64,000 nt of DNA from contig JAXLQL010000009.1 of NCBI GenBank assembly GCA_046331625.1, positions 248,001-312,000 of the forward strand, given 5' to 3'. Source of the stretch: JAXLQL01 sp046331625 (GTDB lineage: Bacteria > Acidobacteriota > Terriglobia > Bryobacterales > Bryobacteraceae). Positions 35,177 to 43,138 of the stretch are shown here, piece by piece. Position numbers and translations under genes: made by a program. The notes beneath the pieces are model-generated. The model ran no database searches. It had not been told where the DNA came from and worked only from the letters and a program-made list of their open reading frames with translations. How positions within the stretch are numbered: position 1 is the first letter of the stretch; each line of letters begins with the position of its first letter.

Positions 35177-38100
35177 GTGACGAACAAACTAGCCAAGCTC
35201 GCCATGTTTTCAGGCCTTGTATGCCTGCCCGCCCTAGCGCAGTTCTCCGCTGCCGTTCAAGGAACCGTCCTCGATCCGGCCCAGGCCGCCGTGCCGAACG
35301 CGAAGGTTTCGCTTACCAACACGAGCACTGGCATCAGCGTGGAAACCACATCTTCCAGCGCGGGATTTTACCGCTTCAGCTCGCTTGCGCCGGGCAACTA
35401 TGAGATGAAGGTGCAGGCTACTGGATTCCGGCCGCCGACGATCGCCGTGGCGCTCACCACGGGCCAAACTCGCGACCTCAACGTGAACCTCGAGGTGCAA
35501 GCCACGGGCGAATCGGTCAGCGTCAGCGCCGAAGCGCCCACGCTCGATACCGCCGAATCACGCCAGCAGATCACGCTCGAACAGAAGGTGCTGCGCGACA
35601 TTCCGCTGCTCAACAACAGCATCTTCGCGATTCTCTCGCTCGCGCCCGGCGTCACCGGGATCAATGGCGCTTCGGATAATTTCAATCCCGAGTATTTCGC
35701 CAACATGAGCGCGAACGGGGCGAGCCCGCGCGGGAACACGTACAACGTGGATGGGCTCAGCGTCACTTCGAACATCACCAACGGTACTTCGAACCTCGGC
35801 ATGAATCCCGAAGCGGTGGCCGAACTGACGGTGGAGACCAACACGTTCAAGGCCGAGCAGGGTTTGGGCAGTTCGATCGTGGTGTCGATGACGACGAAGT
35901 CTGGCACGAACCAGTTCCACGGATCGGGCAATTACTGGTTCACGAACCAGGACATGCGCGCCCGCACCAGCCTGCCGTTCATCACGCGCTATCAGCCGTT
36001 CAAGCGGAACAACGTCAGCGGATCGTTCGGCGGACCGATCGTGAAGAACAAGACGTTCTTCTTCGCGGCCGTGGAACTGCTCCGCCAGACCGATGCCAAC
36101 GCGAGCGTCGAGACGTACGAGAGTCCGGCGTTCGTCGATTGGGCCAAGGGCCGATTCCCGTCGAGCATCGGAACCAAGCTGCTCGGCGAATATCCGGTTT
36201 CCGCGCCCGCCCTGACCACTCCGAACTTCCGCAACGCGCAGCAGGTGCTCGGCAACGATTGCGGCAGCGTCAACGCATCCAACATCCCGTGCGACCTGCC
36301 GATGATCGCGCAAGGAACGTGGAGCCGGGCGCCACGCCGCAACGGGCTGCAGTACAACTTCCGGGGTGATCAGTATCTCCGCGACGGCAAAGATCGCATT
36401 TCGGCGAGCTTCGTCCGCACCGAATCTGACAACGACAACCTCGTCAATCGCCCGACGCTCAACAACACGAGTTCGCGCTACGTGAACGGGTTCCAATCGA
36501 ACTACACGCACACCTTCTCGCCCACGCTGCTCAACGAATTCGGCGTGGCCGGGAACCGAGTGGAAGGTTTCGACGGACCCAACGCGCGGCTGCGTGTGCC
36601 GCAGATCTCGATCACCGGGTCCACCGGGATTGGCGTGGGCGGCGGCCTGTTCCGCCAGAACAACTGGAACTGGCGCGATGTGGTCAATTGGGTCCGCGGG
36701 TCGCACTCGCTCAAGTTCGGCGCGAATGTTTTCTGGGGCAACGATTGGGCGGACTTCCCGCAGGGCAACAGCCGGCCTACGTTCCAGTTCAACAACCTGC
36801 TCGATCTCGTGCGTGACGAGCCGTTCTCGGGCAACGCCGGATCACGGGACCCGCTCACGGGCGAGTTGAAGCGCTATCGCTTCGGCGCCAAGGCCACCAC
36901 CATCGGGCTGTTTGTGCAAGACGAGTGGAAGGTGAAGCCGAATCTCACGCTCACGCTCAGCTTGCGCTATGACGATTTCGGAAACGCGAGTGGTATTCAG
37001 GGTTTCCAGTATTCGAACCTCTACGTGGCGAACGGATCGAACTATCGCGACCAGTTTCGCGAGGCCGTGATCCGCAAGCAAGATGGGCAGTTCGACCATC
37101 GGCAGAAGAACAACTGGAGCCCGCGCTTCGGCTTTGCGTGGTCGCCGGGTTCGAGCCGGAAGTGGTCCGTGCGCGGCGGTGTGGGGCTCTACTATGACTG
37201 GATCACGCTGGGCGAGTCGATTGACCGGGTGAACGTGAATCCGCCGAATTTCCTGTTTCCGACGGTGGGTCAACTGCTGCCGATCAAGCCGATCTTCTCG
37301 GTGGGCACGCAGGATACGTTCCCCTATGGCTTCACAATTCCGAAGATCCCGAGCACGGGGTTGGATGCGCGCGGCGGTTTGGTGGGCGTGCAGAGCAGTG
37401 TAGGCGGGCTCGATCCGAAGTTGCATGCTCCGCGCACGTGGAACTACCTGGCCGGTGTAGAGCGCGAGTTGCGCGGGCAGTTGGTGGTAGGCCTGAGCTA
37501 TAGCGGTTCCTACTCGACGGGTGGCATTGTGGGAACTGATTTCAATCGCTTCGCGGGCGACCTCATCGACGGACGGCTCGACCGCTTGAATCCGAGCTTC
37601 GGGCAGATGACTTACATCGTCAACGCGAACACGATCCGCTACAACGCTATGATCGCGAGCGTGCGCCAGCGGTTGGGCGAGCGCTTGAGTTTGCAGGGCT
37701 CGTTCACGCTTGGGCATGCTACCGACTACTATCAAGGCGGGTCACGCTCGAACGGCGTGGGCAACATTCCCGATCCGGCGGATCTGACGCGCTACCGCGC
37801 GGATTCGGCCTACGATGTTCGCAAGCGGCTTTCGGCATCGGGCATCTATCGCCTGCCGACACCGTTCCGCGACAACGCGATCATCAGCCGGGCGCTGGGA
37901 GGCTGGGAGCTCGGCGCAACCGCGGTTTTCGAGAGCGGGCTTCCCTACTGGATCGTGAACACAGCCGGCTTCAACCCGATCCGCGATGCAGCGGGCAACG
38001 TGACTGGGTTCCGGCCGCTGAGCGGCGACTACAACGCCGACAGCCGCAACTTCGATTTGCCGAATGTTCCGAACGGGCTGCCCACGAAGTTCGACCGAGG

Positions 38101-38434
38101 GTTGTTCCTCGGTACGAATGGCGGCCGGGCGGCGATGAACGCGAACGACTTCCCGGCGCCTACGGTGGGCACACAAGGCAACAGCCCTCGGAACGCGTAT
38201 CGGCAACAAGGCGTGATGGGAATCAACTCGAGCGTGATCAAGAACAACAAACTGCCGTTTCTCGGCGAGTCCGGGAACTTGCAGTTGAAGTTCGAGTTCT
38301 TCAACGTGATCAACCGGGTGAATCTCGGCGGCATCAACACGAACCCGGGCGACCCGAACTTCGGACGCATTCTCGGGCAGAATGGAAATGCTGGTCCGAG
38401 AGTGATTCAGGTTGGAGCGAGGATTGCATTTTGA
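35177..38434 (+). CDS. Oar-like TonB-dependent receptor with carboxypeptidase-regulatory-like N-terminus
   Basis: 1085 aa from GTG 35177, preferred because AAGGA lies six bases upstream and it begins a clean signal peptide (VTNKLAKLAMFSGLVCLPALAQ, first 20 or so residues); an in-frame GTG at 35144 is the alternative. Carboxypeptidase-regulatory-like domain (VQGTVLDPAQAAVPNAKVSL), plug with TTKSGTNQFHGSGNYWF, and a barrel ending VIQVGARIAF. Third member of the family in 13 kb. The TPR gene start overlaps its 3' end, so the two form an operon. Confidence 0.93.
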   Translation: MTNKLAKLAMFSGLVCLPALAQFSAAVQGTVLDPAQAAVPNAKVSLTNTSTGISVETTSSSAGFYRFSSLAPGNYEMKVQATGFRPPTIAVALTTGQTRDLNVNLEVQATGESVSVSAEAPTLDTAESRQQITLEQKVLRDIPLLNNSIFAILSLAPGVTGINGASDNFNPEYFANMSANGASPRGNTYNVDGLSVTSNITNGTSNLGMNPEAVAELTVETNTFKAEQGLGSSIVVSMTTKSGTNQFHGSGNYWFTNQDMRARTSLPFITRYQPFKRNNVSGSFGGPIVKNKTFFFAAVELLRQTDANASVETYESPAFVDWAKGRFPSSIGTKLLGEYPVSAPALTTPNFRNAQQVLGNDCGSVNASNIPCDLPMIAQGTWSRAPRRNGLQYNFRGDQYLRDGKDRISASFVRTESDNDNLVNRPTLNNTSSRYVNGFQSNYTHTFSPTLLNEFGVAGNRVEGFDGPNARLRVPQISITGSTGIGVGGGLFRQNNWNWRDVVNWVRGSHSLKFGANVFWGNDWADFPQGNSRPTFQFNNLLDLVRDEPFSGNAGSRDPLTGELKRYRFGAKATTIGLFVQDEWKVKPNLTLTLSLRYDDFGNASGIQGFQYSNLYVANGSNYRDQFREAVIRKQDGQFDHRQKNNWSPRFGFAWSPGSSRKWSVRGGVGLYYDWITLGESIDRVNVNPPNFLFPTVGQLLPIKPIFSVGTQDTFPYGFTIPKIPSTGLDARGGLVGVQSSVGGLDPKLHAPRTWNYLAGVERELRGQLVVGLSYSGSYSTGGIVGTDFNRFAGDLIDGRLDRLNPSFGQMTYIVNANTIRYNAMIASVRQRLGERLSLQGSFTLGHATDYYQGGSRSNGVGNIPDPADLTRYRADSAYDVRKRLSASGIYRLPTPFRDNAIISRALGGWELGATAVFESGLPYWIVNTAGFNPIRDAAGNVTGFRPLSGDYNADSRNFDLPNVPNGLPTKFDRGLFLGTNGGRAAMNANDFPAPTVGTQGNSPRNAYRQQGVMGINSSVIKNNKLPFLGESGNLQLKFEFFNVINRVNLGGINTNPGDPNFGRILGQNGNAGPRVIQVGARIAF

Positions 38435-39860
38435 GCGATGTCTGCGGTGGCTGGCGCTTGCCGCAATAGCGGCGCCACTGCTGGCTGACGTAGCTTCTAT
38501 TCGAAACTCGATCCGAAGCGGCCGCTTCGCGGAAGCGGTGGCCGAGTGTGATCGTGAGTTGAGCGTAGCGCCACGGAGCGTCCCCCTGCTCACTCTGAAA
38601 GGGCTGGCGCTCCAAAGCTCCGGGGACAAGCGCGCGGCATTGGCTTCGCTTCGGCAAGCGTTGGGGATTCAGCCGGCGTATCCGGCGGCGTTGCAGGCCG
38701 CGGCGCAGATTGAATTCGAACTCCGAGACGCGAACGCCGGGCGGACGCTCGAATCCGTAGTGCGCCTCGATCCCGCGTCTGAACCGGCGCATTCGATGCT
38801 CGGAGTGCTTGCGTTCGAGAAGCGGGCGTGCCCGGATGCGATCGCGCATTTCGAGAAGGCTCCGGGTGCGATCGAAGCGCCGGCGGTGAAGTGGCCCTAC
38901 GCGGTCTGCCTGCTCGAAGCTGGGCGGTACGCGGATGCGGCGAAACATTTCTCGGCTCTTTTGTTTTTGCGGGAACACGCGCCTACCCGATTCAATCTCG
39001 GGCTCTCGTACTGGCTGTCGAAGGACTACCGGCAGGCGGTAGCCGCGCTCGGGCCGCTCGATGGTCCGGGAGCCAGTACCGATGCGATGCGGCTGCTTGC
39101 GAGCGCGCATGAACAGGCGGGCGATGTCGCCCAGGCTTTGGCTGTGCTGCAGAAGGCGATCCGGTCGCACCCCGGCGACGAGCGATTGCTGATCGATCTC
39201 GCGGTGCTGTGCATGGACAACAAGGCTGTGGATCTCGGGGTCGAAGTGATGCAGGCGGGTATCGCGGCCAAGCCGCGATCGGCGCAGCTTCATACGTTGC
39301 TTGGCGTGCTCGAGGTGCGGCATGGCGACATGGACGCGGCGCGGAAAGCGTTCCAGCGGGCCGAAGACCTGGCGCCGAAATCGGGCTTGGGCCGGGTCGG
39401 GCTGGCGTCCATGATGATGCAGATGGGGCTGGCGTCGGATGCGGTACGTGTGTTGCGGGAGCAACTCGCGGCGGGCGGAAGCGATCCGAGGGTCGAGTTG
39501 ACGCTGGCGCGCGCGTTGCTGCTGAAGACACCTTCGCCCGAGGAGGCTCGGGAAGCAGCGGGACTTTTGCGGCGCATCGTAGCTCGTGAGCCGGGGAACG
39601 CGCTTGCGCATGGCTTGCTCGGCAAGGCGTATGTTCAGATGGGCGATGCGGCGAAGGCCGAAGCGGAACTGGCCGCGGCGATCCGGCTCGATCCGGCGGA
39701 TCGGACCTCGGCGTATCAACTGATGACGATCTATCGGCGCTCGGGGAGGGAGAAGGAAGCGGCGGCGTTGGCGCAGCGGGTTCGGGTGTTGGTGGATCAG
39801 GAAGCGGCGGAAGAGCAGGCCAAGAACCGGTTCCAGTTGATTCGCGAGAATTCGCAGTGA
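38412..39860 (+). CDS. Secreted TPR-repeat protein
   Basis: 482 aa, TTG start at 38412 (or 38424) overlapping the end of the receptor gene, implying translational coupling. Signal-like hydrophobic stretch (LRWLALAAIAAPLLADVA, about 11-28) and then about ten TPR units over 30-460, for example AEAVAECDRELSVAPRSVP, AIAHFEKAPGAIEAP and AEAELAAAIRLDPADRTSA. Periplasmic TPR proteins next to Oar-like receptors are frequent in this phylum and probably scaffold envelope complexes; the partner is unknown. GC-rich codon use like its neighbours. Confidence 0.85.
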   Translation: MERGLHFERCLRWLALAAIAAPLLADVASIRNSIRSGRFAEAVAECDRELSVAPRSVPLLTLKGLALQSSGDKRAALASLRQALGIQPAYPAALQAAAQIEFELRDANAGRTLESVVRLDPASEPAHSMLGVLAFEKRACPDAIAHFEKAPGAIEAPAVKWPYAVCLLEAGRYADAAKHFSALLFLREHAPTRFNLGLSYWLSKDYRQAVAALGPLDGPGASTDAMRLLASAHEQAGDVAQALAVLQKAIRSHPGDERLLIDLAVLCMDNKAVDLGVEVMQAGIAAKPRSAQLHTLLGVLEVRHGDMDAARKAFQRAEDLAPKSGLGRVGLASMMMQMGLASDAVRVLREQLAAGGSDPRVELTLARALLLKTPSPEEAREAAGLLRRIVAREPGNALAHGLLGKAYVQMGDAAKAEAELAAAIRLDPADRTSAYQLMTIYRRSGREKEAAALAQRVRVLVDQEAAEEQAKNRFQLIRENSQ

Positions 39861-39867
39861 GCGGCGG

Positions 39868-40197
39868 CTACGGCCGCGCTGCTTCGCGCCGCATGCAGTC
39901 GATCACCCACATTCGCACGAGCGTCGAGACCTCTACGGTTTTCCGTTTGGCTAACTTTTCGATCATGCGTTTAGCTGCGGGCGGAATGCGAATGTTCAGT
40001 TGCTTCGTGTTCGGCTGGTTCCAATATTCGGCGAGCATTCGGTCGAGATCCGTCCGGTCCGGGTCGGGTTCCACAAGACCTTCCGCCAGCAACTCGACGG
40101 CATCGTGGCGGTCAAAGAAGTCGGACAGCTCAGAGAGTGTGGCTTTCGGACCGGGCGTCTTGATGCGGGGCTTTCGTGTCACCTTCTTACTTTTCAT
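39868..40197 (-). CDS. CopG/BrnA-like antitoxin
   Basis: 109 aa from ATG 40197 (MKSKKVTRKPRI). A basic N-terminal tail leads to a segment typical of this antitoxin group (LSDFFDRHDAVELLAEG), and a C-terminal ribbon-helix-helix-like part: KQLNIRIPPAAKRMIEKLAK, then VEVSTLVRMWVIDCMRRE. Such proteins bind their toxin through the N-terminal half and autorepress through the ribbon-helix-helix. The ATG overlaps the stop of the toxin-like frame upstream (ATGA), the toxin-first order of BrnT/BrnA pairs. The partner appears broken by a frameshift. Confidence 0.75.
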   Translation of the reverse strand: MKSKKVTRKPRIKTPGPKATLSELSDFFDRHDAVELLAEGLVEPDPDRTDLDRMLAEYWNQPNTKQLNIRIPPAAKRMIEKLAKRKTVEVSTLVRMWVIDCMRREAARP

Positions 40198-40387
40198 CTT
40201 CGCAACAACTTCTTTTCGCGCCGGTAAGCAATATGCAGATATGCCCCAGCATCTATTCGTCCAAGCAGTTCGTAGACTCCCCCGATGCCCCGCCGGGAGC
40301 GCAGCTTCAGTGGCCCGTTGTCCAAACTTCAAAAAAGTCGTCCGCGGAAAACCCGTGTCTGAAGGCGCTTTCGACGAAGACGGTCAC
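40194..40387 (-). pseudogene. Frameshifted BrnT/DUF4258-like toxin gene
   Basis: Two minus-strand frames together look like one small toxin. Frame A starts at GTG 40387 and reads VTVFVESAFRHGFSADDFFE before a stop at 40307. Frame B is open across about 40334-40194 and contains LKLRSRRGIGGVYELLGRID followed by AGAYLHIAYRREKKLLRR, ending in a TGA that overlaps the antitoxin ATG. The ES-x-RHG-S-x-DD start and the GVYELLGR...AGxYLxxxYRxE middle fit small toxins found upstream of CopG/BrnA-like antitoxins. The usual C-terminal HAR-x-M motif is missing. Either inactivated or affected by a sequence error. Homology is from memory. Confidence 0.5.
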
Positions 40388-40412
40388 TCGAGTACATGTA
40401 TAGCACAGGCTA

Positions 40413-41057
40413 TCATCCGAGGTGCCGGTGGCGAAGCAGTAGCAACGCGAGCGCCAGCGCCACCACGGTCGACGGCTCGGGAATCGCGCGGATCGAGAAG
40501 GCTGGAGCTTCGCGGCCGATAGCGGCGAGATCGTCAGCCGACAGCGCCAATGCTACGAGCAGCCCGCCGTCGACAAGAGGCCCGCCTGACGATCCCGTGT
40601 GGGTCTGCACACCTTGGAACAGGATCGCGTTTCCGGTCGAGCTGAGGCGCAGTGCGGAAGCGGAACCGAACGCGTAGAACAACCCGCCTGCAACAGATGG
40701 ATCCCACGAGATGAGCCGCGAGAAGGCGTCCAGGTTGCCAGTGTCTTTGATGAAGAAAGACCCTGGAGCTCCGGTCCAGCCGATGATGTTGTTGTCACTG
40801 AGATCGAACAGGTGGAAATCCGGGGCCACGTCGGCTGTGGAACTCGTGGTCACTGAGCCGTCGTAGTAGTGGAGCTTGGTGTCGGTCCAGACGGCATGAC
40901 CAGAGGCATTAGCGATCGCGCCCGGCGGCGCCGGCGGATTCGGCGGCGTGACTCGGATCCGAGCGAAGGCGGCATCGCAGTCGTAAAGGCGACAGTCGTA
41001 GACTGTCCCGCCGAAAAGCGGCAACGTCAGAAAAACGACAGTAACAACGCGGTGCAT
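40413..41057 (-). CDS. Secreted PEP-CTERM sorting-signal protein, function unknown
   Basis: 214 aa from ATG 41057 (MHRVVTVVFLTLPLFGG, signal peptide). The C-terminus reads IPEPSTVVALALALLLLRHR: a P-E-P motif, a hydrophobic helix and a basic end, the classic PEP-CTERM signal cut by an exosortase during export to the surface or matrix. The mature part has two cysteines early (YDCRLYDCDAAF) and no recognised enzymatic domain. No exosortase gene is in the window. It lies between the toxin-antitoxin remnant and the second quinoprotein gene. Confidence 0.8.
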   Translation of the reverse strand: MHRVVTVVFLTLPLFGGTVYDCRLYDCDAAFARIRVTPPNPPAPPGAIANASGHAVWTDTKLHYYDGSVTTSSTADVAPDFHLFDLSDNNIIGWTGAPGSFFIKDTGNLDAFSRLISWDPSVAGGLFYAFGSASALRLSSTGNAILFQGVQTHTGSSGGPLVDGGLLVALALSADDLAAIGREAPAFSIRAIPEPSTVVALALALLLLRHRHLG

Positions 41058-41145
41058 CGCACACCTCCGTCCCAATCATACTGCTGATGAACGTGAAGTG
41101 CGAGTTACATTCGTGCCAGTTGGAACCAATGGTACTGGCGTTACC

Positions 41146-43116
41146 TTACAGAAGTCCGAACACGTAAACAGTACTCCCGTTGATCAGGGACACATACTGC
41201 TTTCCGTCGAATCGATACGTCATCGGCGAGGTATGCATGTGCTCTGTGAACGGGAAGCTCCAGAGCTGCTTACCGGTCTTGGCGTCGGCAGCCGCGAGTG
41301 CACCGCCGTCATCGCCGAAGATCACGATGCCGCCGGCGGTGGCGAGCGTTCCAGTCCAAGAGTCGGCCTTGCCGTCTTGCGGGATCTGCCACACGGGCTT
41401 ACCGGTTTCGATGTCGAATGCGCGGAGGATCTTCACGGGTTTGTCCTCGGGATCGCGCCGGCCGCCGCCGCCGCTGTATCCGCGCCCCTTTTGCCACTCG
41501 CCGCTGGGGCGCTTGGTATAGACGCTGCACCGCTCGAGCGTGTTCACGTAGAACAGCTTCGTTTCCGGATGGAACGACGTGGAGAAGAAGTTCGCAGCGC
41601 CCTCCACGGCTGGGCAAACCAAGTTCCCTTCGGGCGTGGGCGTCACGTTCGGATTCATCAAGGGACGCCCGTTGGGCGCGATGCCCTTGGCCCAGGTGAG
41701 CTTCTTCACGAGCGGCGATGCCATCAGCATCTTGCCTTCCACGCGATCAAGCACATAGAGGAATCCGTTGCGATTGGCCTGCAGCAGCAGCTTGCGCGGC
41801 ACTCCGCGCCAGGTGGTATCCACGAGCACCAAGGGTTGCACCGCGTCCCAATCCCACTCATCGTGCGGCGTCGGCTGGAAGTGCCACTTCAACTTGCCGG
41901 TAGCGGCGTCGAGCGCGATGATCGAGCTGGTATAGAGGTTGTCGCCTTTGCGGTTGTCGCCATTGAAGTCCGGACCCGCATTCCCCGTGGGCCAGTAGAC
42001 GGTCTTGGTCTCCGGGTCATAGCTGCCCGTGAGCCACGTGGTTCCACCGCCGTGTTCGATATCGGGACCATCCCATGTCTCCGATCCCTTCTCGCCGCGG
42101 GCGGGAATCGTCCAGAAGCGCCATACTTCCTTGCCGGTTTGCTGATCGTAAGCAGCCAGGAAGCCGCGGACGCCTTCTTCCCCGCCGGCGGTGCCAGCCA
42201 CCACGAAGTTCTCCACTGCGAGGAGCGATCCGGTGGCGTTGTAGTTCTGGCGGTAGTCGGCCATTTCGGTGTCCCAGATCACCTGCCCCGTGTGGCGATT
42301 GAGCGCGACGAGGTGAGCGTTATCGGTTTGCATGAAGACCTTGTCGCCCGCGACCGATACGCTGCGATTGTTGCCCGGCGAACGCGCGTTGCCCACCAAG
42401 CCCTGAGTCGCAGGCCGCGAGAATTCCCAGAGGCGTGCGCCGGATCCAGCGTCGAGCGCGATCACGCGATTCGTGTCGGTGATGAACATCATGCCATCGA
42501 ACACTTGCGGTGTGCCTTGGAGCCGTCCGCCGTTCGGCACCGGGTACACCCACTTCACAGCGAGGCGCGAGACGGTGTTGCGATTGATCTCGTTCAGCGT
42601 GGAATAGCGATTGCCGCTGAGCTGGCCGTGCATGCTGGGCCAATCGGATTGGCTGGTGACCTTGCGATAGCGCTCGCCTGACTTGCGCAACAACTGGATG
42701 CGGCCGTCAGGGGTGCGCATTTGCAACTCGCGCGCGGTGCTCGCGAAGGCGAGCCCTTCGAGCTCGCTGCCGTCTTCGAGCTTCACTTTCATCCGCACGG
42801 GCGCAAATCCACGGCGGCCGCGCAGCGTGCGCATGAACGTGACGAGTGAAGTGAGTTCGCCGTCGGAGAGCTGCTGGAACGGCGGCATCCCTTTGGCGGC
42901 TACTCCGTCGCGGATGATCTTTTTCAATTGCTGGTCGTTGTTGGCCTGCATGCTCGGGCGCAGGGAGGGAGCATGCTCGCCGCCGTTGCCATCGGAGCCG
43001 TGGCAGACGGCGCAGCGGCTTTGGAACGTGGTCCGGCCTTCGGGCGACGGTGCGTTTTGAGCGAGGGCGAGCGCACACACGGCGCTCACCAGGGCGATCC
43101 ATCGAAACTGAGTCAC
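41146..43116 (-). CDS. PQQ-dependent dehydrogenase with N-terminal cytochrome c domain
   Basis: 656 aa from GTG 43116 (signal VTQFRWIALVSAVCALALAQ); an in-frame ATG at 43170 overlaps the upstream gene. Order of parts: signal, one-haem cytochrome c (about 26-105, CAVCHGSDGNGG, with M in AKGMPPFQQL as likely axial ligand), a short beta segment (LEDGSELEGLAFASTAREL, about 108-145), then the PQQ propeller to the end. The blade/active-site segment PHDEWDWDAVQPLV marks the quinoprotein alcohol dehydrogenase type. Periplasmic oxidation of an unknown alcohol or sugar, with the attached haem as first electron acceptor. Note the haem domain is N-terminal here but C-terminal in the enzyme at 32.2 kb. 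Confidence 0.88.
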   Translation of the reverse strand: MTQFRWIALVSAVCALALAQNAPSPEGRTTFQSRCAVCHGSDGNGGEHAPSLRPSMQANNDQQLKKIIRDGVAAKGMPPFQQLSDGELTSLVTFMRTLRGRRGFAPVRMKVKLEDGSELEGLAFASTARELQMRTPDGRIQLLRKSGERYRKVTSQSDWPSMHGQLSGNRYSTLNEINRNTVSRLAVKWVYPVPNGGRLQGTPQVFDGMMFITDTNRVIALDAGSGARLWEFSRPATQGLVGNARSPGNNRSVSVAGDKVFMQTDNAHLVALNRHTGQVIWDTEMADYRQNYNATGSLLAVENFVVAGTAGGEEGVRGFLAAYDQQTGKEVWRFWTIPARGEKGSETWDGPDIEHGGGTTWLTGSYDPETKTVYWPTGNAGPDFNGDNRKGDNLYTSSIIALDAATGKLKWHFQPTPHDEWDWDAVQPLVLVDTTWRGVPRKLLLQANRNGFLYVLDRVEGKMLMASPLVKKLTWAKGIAPNGRPLMNPNVTPTPEGNLVCPAVEGAANFFSTSFHPETKLFYVNTLERCSVYTKRPSGEWQKGRGYSGGGGRRDPEDKPVKILRAFDIETGKPVWQIPQDGKADSWTGTLATAGGIVIFGDDGGALAAADAKTGKQLWSFPFTEHMHTSPMTYRFDGKQYVSLINGSTVYVFGLL

Positions 43117-43138
43117 CCTGACATTATCGTATGGGCGT

